Positions 60,344-64,000 of a stretch of DNA of 64,000 bases are shown piece by piece. Both the position numbers and the translations under genes were made by a program. The stretch is from an uncultured Clostridia bacterium (GTDB lineage: Bacteria; Bacillota; Clostridia; Christensenellales; Borkfalkiaceae): the NCBI GenBank assembly GCA_944327625.1, contig CALVHL010000006.1, forward strand, positions 1 through 64,000. The letters run 5' to 3'. The notes below the pieces were generated by a model. It was not told where the DNA came from and made no database searches. It was given only the letters and a program-made list of their open reading frames with translations. Within the stretch, counting starts at the first letter, position 1. Each line of letters starts with the position of its first letter.

Positions 60344-61424
60344 GCGCTTTACCCCCTCTTTTGCCTCGGACTAAAAGATGCGCTCCGAGAGGCAGCAGAT
60401 AGGAAAATATTATGACGGGTATGAAAAACCACGAAGCCGCCGCCCGCTGGAGAAGCGAATATTTATTGTTGACTATCAGCACGACGGCGACCAGAACAGC
60501 AGTTGCGATCGCCGAAAACAGACAGTTAAAGTCCTCCCTGCCGAACGCGCGGCAGAAGCAGTGCGTGAACGCCTGCACATACAGCGCGAGCGCGAACAGC
60601 ACGACGAGGTCGAAGGCGTATGCGGCGATGAGGTCGAGTCTGCCGAGGTGTTCGAGCGGGGAGAAAAACAGCGTAGAATTGACGATTGCAAAGGTGCGCG
60701 TGCGTGCAAGCGGGCCGTAGACGGCGTAGAATACCGCCATAGTCGCAACTACCGCAAGTCCGCCGACCGCGCAGGAGAGCGTGAGCTTTGCCGCGTCGCC
60801 CTTGCGATATTTAAAGTTGCCGAGGAATATGAGGAGCAGAGCCGGCTCTGAAAAGCGATAGAGCGAAGCGATTATTCCCCTGCCGAGCACGCCCGCCGAG
60901 ACGTCCGCAACGGGTAAGAGATTGGAGTAATCCCCCTGCCCCGCCGACATTATGAGAATTGCGCCGAGCGATATGGCAAATACGGGCAGACATATATCGG
61001 CGAACGCGCCCGCGTCCTTTATCGACTTCATGCCCGCATAGAACAGAAAGGCGAATACGGGCAGGAGCATTCCGAGCGAGAGTATGGTCTCATAGTACGC
61101 GTCGTGTATGAAATTCTTCTGTTCGACGAGCGGCACGACGGCGAGAAAAAGAAAATACAGCCCCAGAAGCACGTAGACCGTTCGCGCCGCCGCTCTGCCG
61201 AGCCTCTGCTCGACGAGCGCAAAGAGCGTCTTGTCCGTGCGCGAGCTGAGATATGCCGTCGCCCCCACCGCCGCCGTCTGCAGGGCAACGCCGACGAGCG
61301 CGGGAATGACGAGCGCATTGCCCGCCTCCGCCGCCATAAAGGTCGGATAGAGCAGAAGTTTGGTCGCCGCATTGTACGCTACGAGCATGAAGCAGATCTG
61401 CCTTACCTTAATCGTTCCGTTCAT
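60327..61424 (-). CDS. gerAB: Spore germination permease-like protein GerAB
   Basis: 365 residues, ten predicted helices of the amino-acid-polyamine-choline transporter fold. Features are 'KVRQICFMLVAYNAATKLLLYP' at the N-terminus and 'RFSEPALLLIFLGNFKYRKG' in the middle. It binds or gates the germinant in the inner spore membrane. It overlaps gerAA (17 bp) and gerAC (17 bp), so the three are translated in tight coupling. Confidence 0.88.
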   Translation of the reverse strand: MNGTIKVRQICFMLVAYNAATKLLLYPTFMAAEAGNALVIPALVGVALQTAAVGATAYLSSRTDKTLFALVEQRLGRAAARTVYVLLGLYFLFLAVVPLVEQKNFIHDAYYETILSLGMLLPVFAFLFYAGMKSIKDAGAFADICLPVFAISLGAILIMSAGQGDYSNLLPVADVSAGVLGRGIIASLYRFSEPALLLIFLGNFKYRKGDAAKLTLSCAVGGLAVVATMAVFYAVYGPLARTRTFAIVNSTLFFSPLEHLGRLDLIAAYAFDLVVLFALALYVQAFTHCFCRAFGREDFNCLFSAIATAVLVAVVLIVNNKYSLLQRAAASWFFIPVIIFSYLLPLGAHLLVRGKRGGKAHEDGR

Positions 61425-62844
61425 TCCTCTTTAACCTCACTTTATTCTTCACCCCCAGCGCCGACGGGCGGGTTATAAGCGAATACATCCCGCCCTTGAA
61501 CGCCGCGTCGCGCATATCCCGCGCGTTGAGCGGCGCAAGCGGCGACAAAAGCGGCACGCCGAAGTCGTTTTCGCCCGCCAGATACGCGACGATTATCGCC
61601 GCAAGCACGACTATGCCGAAAGTTCCCAAAGAGCCCGCGACGATGAGGCACAACAGCCGAAGGAGCGTCGAAGTTTCGACAAAGTCCGGCACGGTATACA
61701 GGCAGATTGCCGAAAACGCGACAATTATGACGGCGGGCGTGGAGATTATTCCCGCCTTGACGGCGGTATCGCCGAGCACGAGCGCGCCTACTACGCTGAG
61801 CGCAAGCCCGACGTACTTGGGCATTCTGACGGACGCCTCGTTTAAAACTTCGAGGACGATGAGCGTGAACAGCATTTCGACGCTGGGCGAAAGCGGTATT
61901 CCCTCCACCGAGCTGGCAATTTTAAAGAGCAGTTTTTTGGGAATGAGCTGTATTTTGAACAGCTGTGCGCACACATACAGCGACGGCAGAAGTATGCCGA
62001 CGACGACGGCGAATATGCGCAGAAAGCGCAGAAAGGTCGCGCGGTAACTGACTATATAATAGTCCTCCGCCGTCTGGAAATCTTCGCTCAGCGTGTACGG
62101 CACGGTCAGGGCTATGGGAGAGCCGTCGACGATTATTCCCACCCTGCCCTCGCACACCTTGGCGCAGAACACGTCCGGCTTTTCCGAGGAGGAATTGCGC
62201 CTGAACAGCGAGCGCGGCCGCCGCGACACGAACCCCGCGATATAGGACGAGTCGGGGATAATGTCTATCTCGTTTTGCTCTATGCTGCGCTCGACCTTTT
62301 CGACCAGCCCGTCCGCGGCAACGTCTTTGAGGCTGACGAGCGCGACAGCCGTCTTGGAGCGCTTGCCTACGGTCAGAAAACGTATTTCCAGCCTGTCCGA
62401 TTTAAGCCGCTTTCTTATAAGCCCCAGATTGGTCTTTATGTCCTCGGTAAAGCCCTCCCTCGGCCCCTTTACCGCGACCTGAGTGGGCGGCTCCATAACC
62501 GCCCGCATGGGCGGATTTTTGACGTCGGCGGCGACGATTGCGCCCACCCCTTCGGCGAGGAGAATTGCACAGCCCTCGGCAATCAGCCCCGCGGCTGCCG
62601 TCTCGTCGGGGCAGTCTTTGAGCTGCGGGCAGGCGATGAGCTTAGCCGCGTCCTCCGCCCGCCCGTCAAAGAGTTTGAGGGGCTTTATTATCAGCTCGCC
62701 AATCGCCACCTTATCGGCAATGGAATCGGCATATATGCAGGCGAATTTATCCCCCGCCGCCGACAAAAAGGTAAATTTCATTACGTCGTCGGAGGACGAA
62801 AGCGCACATATCTTTTCAATTCTGCCTTTGAGAGAATACTTCAT
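61408..62844 (-). CDS. gerAA: Spore germination protein GerAA
   Basis: 478 residues from ATG 62844 ('MKYSLKGRIEKICALSSSDD'). The soluble N-terminal half has the conserved 'VAVKGPREGFTEDIKTNLGLIRKRLKSDRL' and 'KVCEGRVGIIVDGSPIALTVPYTL'. The C-terminal half has about five helices ('EGIPLSPSVEMLFTLIVLEVLNEASVRMP', 'GDTAVKAGIISTPAVIIVAF'). It is the channel-like subunit of the germinant receptor. No SD before the ATG and no obvious sigma-G promoter. First gene of gerAA-AB-AC. Confidence 0.9.
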   Translation of the reverse strand: MKYSLKGRIEKICALSSSDDVMKFTFLSAAGDKFACIYADSIADKVAIGELIIKPLKLFDGRAEDAAKLIACPQLKDCPDETAAAGLIAEGCAILLAEGVGAIVAADVKNPPMRAVMEPPTQVAVKGPREGFTEDIKTNLGLIRKRLKSDRLEIRFLTVGKRSKTAVALVSLKDVAADGLVEKVERSIEQNEIDIIPDSSYIAGFVSRRPRSLFRRNSSSEKPDVFCAKVCEGRVGIIVDGSPIALTVPYTLSEDFQTAEDYYIVSYRATFLRFLRIFAVVVGILLPSLYVCAQLFKIQLIPKKLLFKIASSVEGIPLSPSVEMLFTLIVLEVLNEASVRMPKYVGLALSVVGALVLGDTAVKAGIISTPAVIIVAFSAICLYTVPDFVETSTLLRLLCLIVAGSLGTFGIVVLAAIIVAYLAGENDFGVPLLSPLAPLNARDMRDAAFKGGMYSLITRPSALGVKNKVRLKRNERND

Positions 62845-62899
62845 ATCGCAATTATTATTCGGCAAAAACGCGCTAAAAATACGGTCGGACGCAATACCG

Positions 62900-62928
62900 T
62901 TGACAGGGTGCGCGGAAGGTGATAAAAT
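62900..62928 (+). promoter_or_regulatory. Promoter of the Ogg-type glycosylase gene
   Basis: TTGACA 62900-62905, 17 bp, TAAAAT 62923-62928. Leader ~30 nt containing GAGG and AAGG. Confidence 0.72.
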
Positions 62929-62965
62929 ATCGCCTGAACAGAGGATAAAAAGGCGGACAGATACA

Positions 62966-63787
62966 ATGAAATTCGACTTCGACGCGACATATTTCAACCC
63001 GAGAGACGTACTCGAATGCGGACAGCTTTTCCGCTTCGCCCCGCATAAAGAGGGGTATATAGTCTGCTCCCGCGATAAGGCGTGCTATATCTTCTCCGAC
63101 GGCGTAAAGACGGTCGTCGAGAGCGATTATCCCGAATATTTCTACAACTATTTCGACCTCAACCGCGATTATTCGGCGATAGTCGGGCTGGCAAAGAGCT
63201 TCGGCATACCCGTGCTCACGCACTCGGCAGAGGTCGCCAAGGGGTTGAGACTTTTAAATCAGGACGCAGAGGAGACCATATTTTCCTTCATCATCTCGCA
63301 GAACAACAACATACCGAGGATCAAGGGAATAATAGACAGAATGTGCAGAGAGCTGGGCAAAAGGCGGCAGTTTGCCGAGGGGGAATATTACACCTTCCCC
63401 GCCGCCGCGAAGATAGGCGAGATGCCGCCCGAATTTTTTAAGGGGCTGGGCGCGGGCTACCGCGACGCATACCTCTCGGAGACGGGCAGGCGCATTGCCG
63501 CAGGCGGCACGGAATACCTGAAAAATCTTTCCGACGGCGAGCTGCGCAAGGAGCTTCTCACCTACAAGGGAATAGGTCCGAAAGTTGCCGACTGCATCTG
63601 TCTTTTCGGCTTTTCGCGGGCGGCGAACTTCCCCGTCGACACCTGGATGGAGCGCATCTACCGCGAGGACTTCTGCGGAACGCTGACGGACAGAAATAAG
63701 ATAAACGCATACTTCTGCTCGCTGTTCGGCGAATATGCGGGCTTCATTCAGCAGTATTTATTTTACGCCAAACGCTCAAACTTATAA
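62966..63787 (+). CDS. 8-oxoguanine DNA glycosylase/AP lyase (Ogg1-like)
   Basis: 273 residues. N-terminal OGG domain ('FNPRDVLECGQLFRFAPHKEGYIV'), then helix-hairpin-helix GPD: 'FIISQNNNIPRIKGIIDRMCRELG', HhH 'YKGIGPKVADCICLFGF' with the Schiff-base Lys in GPKVADC, and 'NFPVDTWMERIY' with the catalytic Asp. It removes 8-oxoG and nicks the abasic site. Bacterial Ogg of this type is frequent in Clostridia. The ATG at 62966 is chosen by the homologous start; the frame running back through the gerAA region is a shadow. Confidence 0.9.
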   Translation: MKFDFDATYFNPRDVLECGQLFRFAPHKEGYIVCSRDKACYIFSDGVKTVVESDYPEYFYNYFDLNRDYSAIVGLAKSFGIPVLTHSAEVAKGLRLLNQDAEETIFSFIISQNNNIPRIKGIIDRMCRELGKRRQFAEGEYYTFPAAAKIGEMPPEFFKGLGAGYRDAYLSETGRRIAAGGTEYLKNLSDGELRKELLTYKGIGPKVADCICLFGFSRAANFPVDTWMERIYREDFCGTLTDRNKINAYFCSLFGEYAGFIQQYLFYAKRSNL

Positions 63788-63791
63788 TAAT

Positions 63792-64000
63792 ATGCCCGAC
63801 TACTTCACCCACGCCATAGCCGCGCAAAAGGTATACGAGAGCCTTGAAAAAGCTTACCGACAGAAGATAGACAACGCCGACCTGTACCTTTTGGGGGCGC
63901 AGGGCGGCGACCTTTATTTTACCTATAATCTCAATTACCGCGCCAACGCGGGCAGAAAACTGCACAACGCGGACAACGTCGAACTTTTCGGCGCGCTTGC
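63792..64000 (+). CDS. Zinc-dependent phospholipase C-like protein (3' end outside window)
   Basis: The first 69 residues are visible. 'PDYFTHAIAAQKVYESL' carries an early His, and 'LYLLGAQGGDLYFTYN' matches the 'LGCQGPD' motif of zinc-dependent phospholipase C-like proteins (His/Asp zinc ligands). It begins 4 bp after the glycosylase stop with no SD, so translation is probably coupled. Function is inferred from the N-terminal pattern only. Confidence 0.7.
   Translation, partial: MPDYFTHAIAAQKVYESLEKAYRQKIDNADLYLLGAQGGDLYFTYNLNYRANAGRKLHNADNVELFGAL

Overview
The window looks like a chromosomal segment of an uncultured, moderately GC-rich Bacillota of the Clostridia type. The reasons are a tricistronic gerA spore-germination operon, FabK/FabZ fatty-acid synthesis genes, many lipoproteins, a heterodimeric ABC exporter of the low-GC Gram-positive style and Shine-Dalgarno (SD) sites of the AGGAGG type. 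A gut lineage such as Christensenellales is my guess from overall gene style and is not proven by the sequence.

Layout. 1-5.1 kb: the 3' end of a repetitive beta-helix surface protein, a glycosyltransferase, and FabZ-FabK with an unknown gene. 5.1-9.7 kb: a two-subunit ABC exporter divergent from a LysR regulator, with overlapping -35 boxes. 9.8-15.6 kb: a large lipoprotein, a polytopic membrane protein, and an AT-rich patch with a frameshifted XRE regulator and a P-loop kinase. 15.8-16.1 kb: tRNA-Glu, tRNA-Met and initiator tRNA. 16.2-26.7 kb: housekeeping genes (Na/Pi symporter, TrmL, RdgB, a phosphodiesterase, phosphoglucomutase, a ComEC-like hydrolase, ValS). 26.8-29.3 kb: a substrate-binding protein/ATPase/permease importer. 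29.5-38.1 kb: a WYL regulator with a small divergent protein, a pectate-lyase lipoprotein with five stalk repeats, a GGDEF-GAF protein and a large membrane-anchored surface protein. 38.2-39.8 kb: RNA-modification enzymes.

40.0-47.5 kb is a compact, fully open, translationally coupled cassette of phage head genes: terminase large subunit, small linker, P22-type portal, scaffold-like protein, capsid, head-completion proteins. No integrase, tail, lysis or replication gene lies in the window, and host-type genes border both sides. 47.6-54.7 kb holds three leaderless membrane-protein genes (two with SH3-like domains), a 50-residue Cys-containing protein, an ArsP_2-type permease and a MalK-like ATPase whose key catalytic residues are changed. 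54.9-64 kb: QueH, an atypical carbamoyltransferase, TrmB and a phosphoesterase, the gerA operon, an Ogg-type glycosylase and the start of a zinc-dependent phospholipase C-like gene.

Three genome-scale patterns stand out. (1) At least eight genes have a good sigma-A promoter whose predicted start site falls on, or 1-4 nt before, the start codon, with no SD site, so leaderless mRNAs seem common. (2) A short repeat family with the core TTGCCCCGCATATATGCC recurs about 15 times, always on the + strand. Four of its five locations are gaps between convergent genes, and one is a seven-unit array with a period of about 31 bp. (3) The phage head cassette looks retained rather than decayed.
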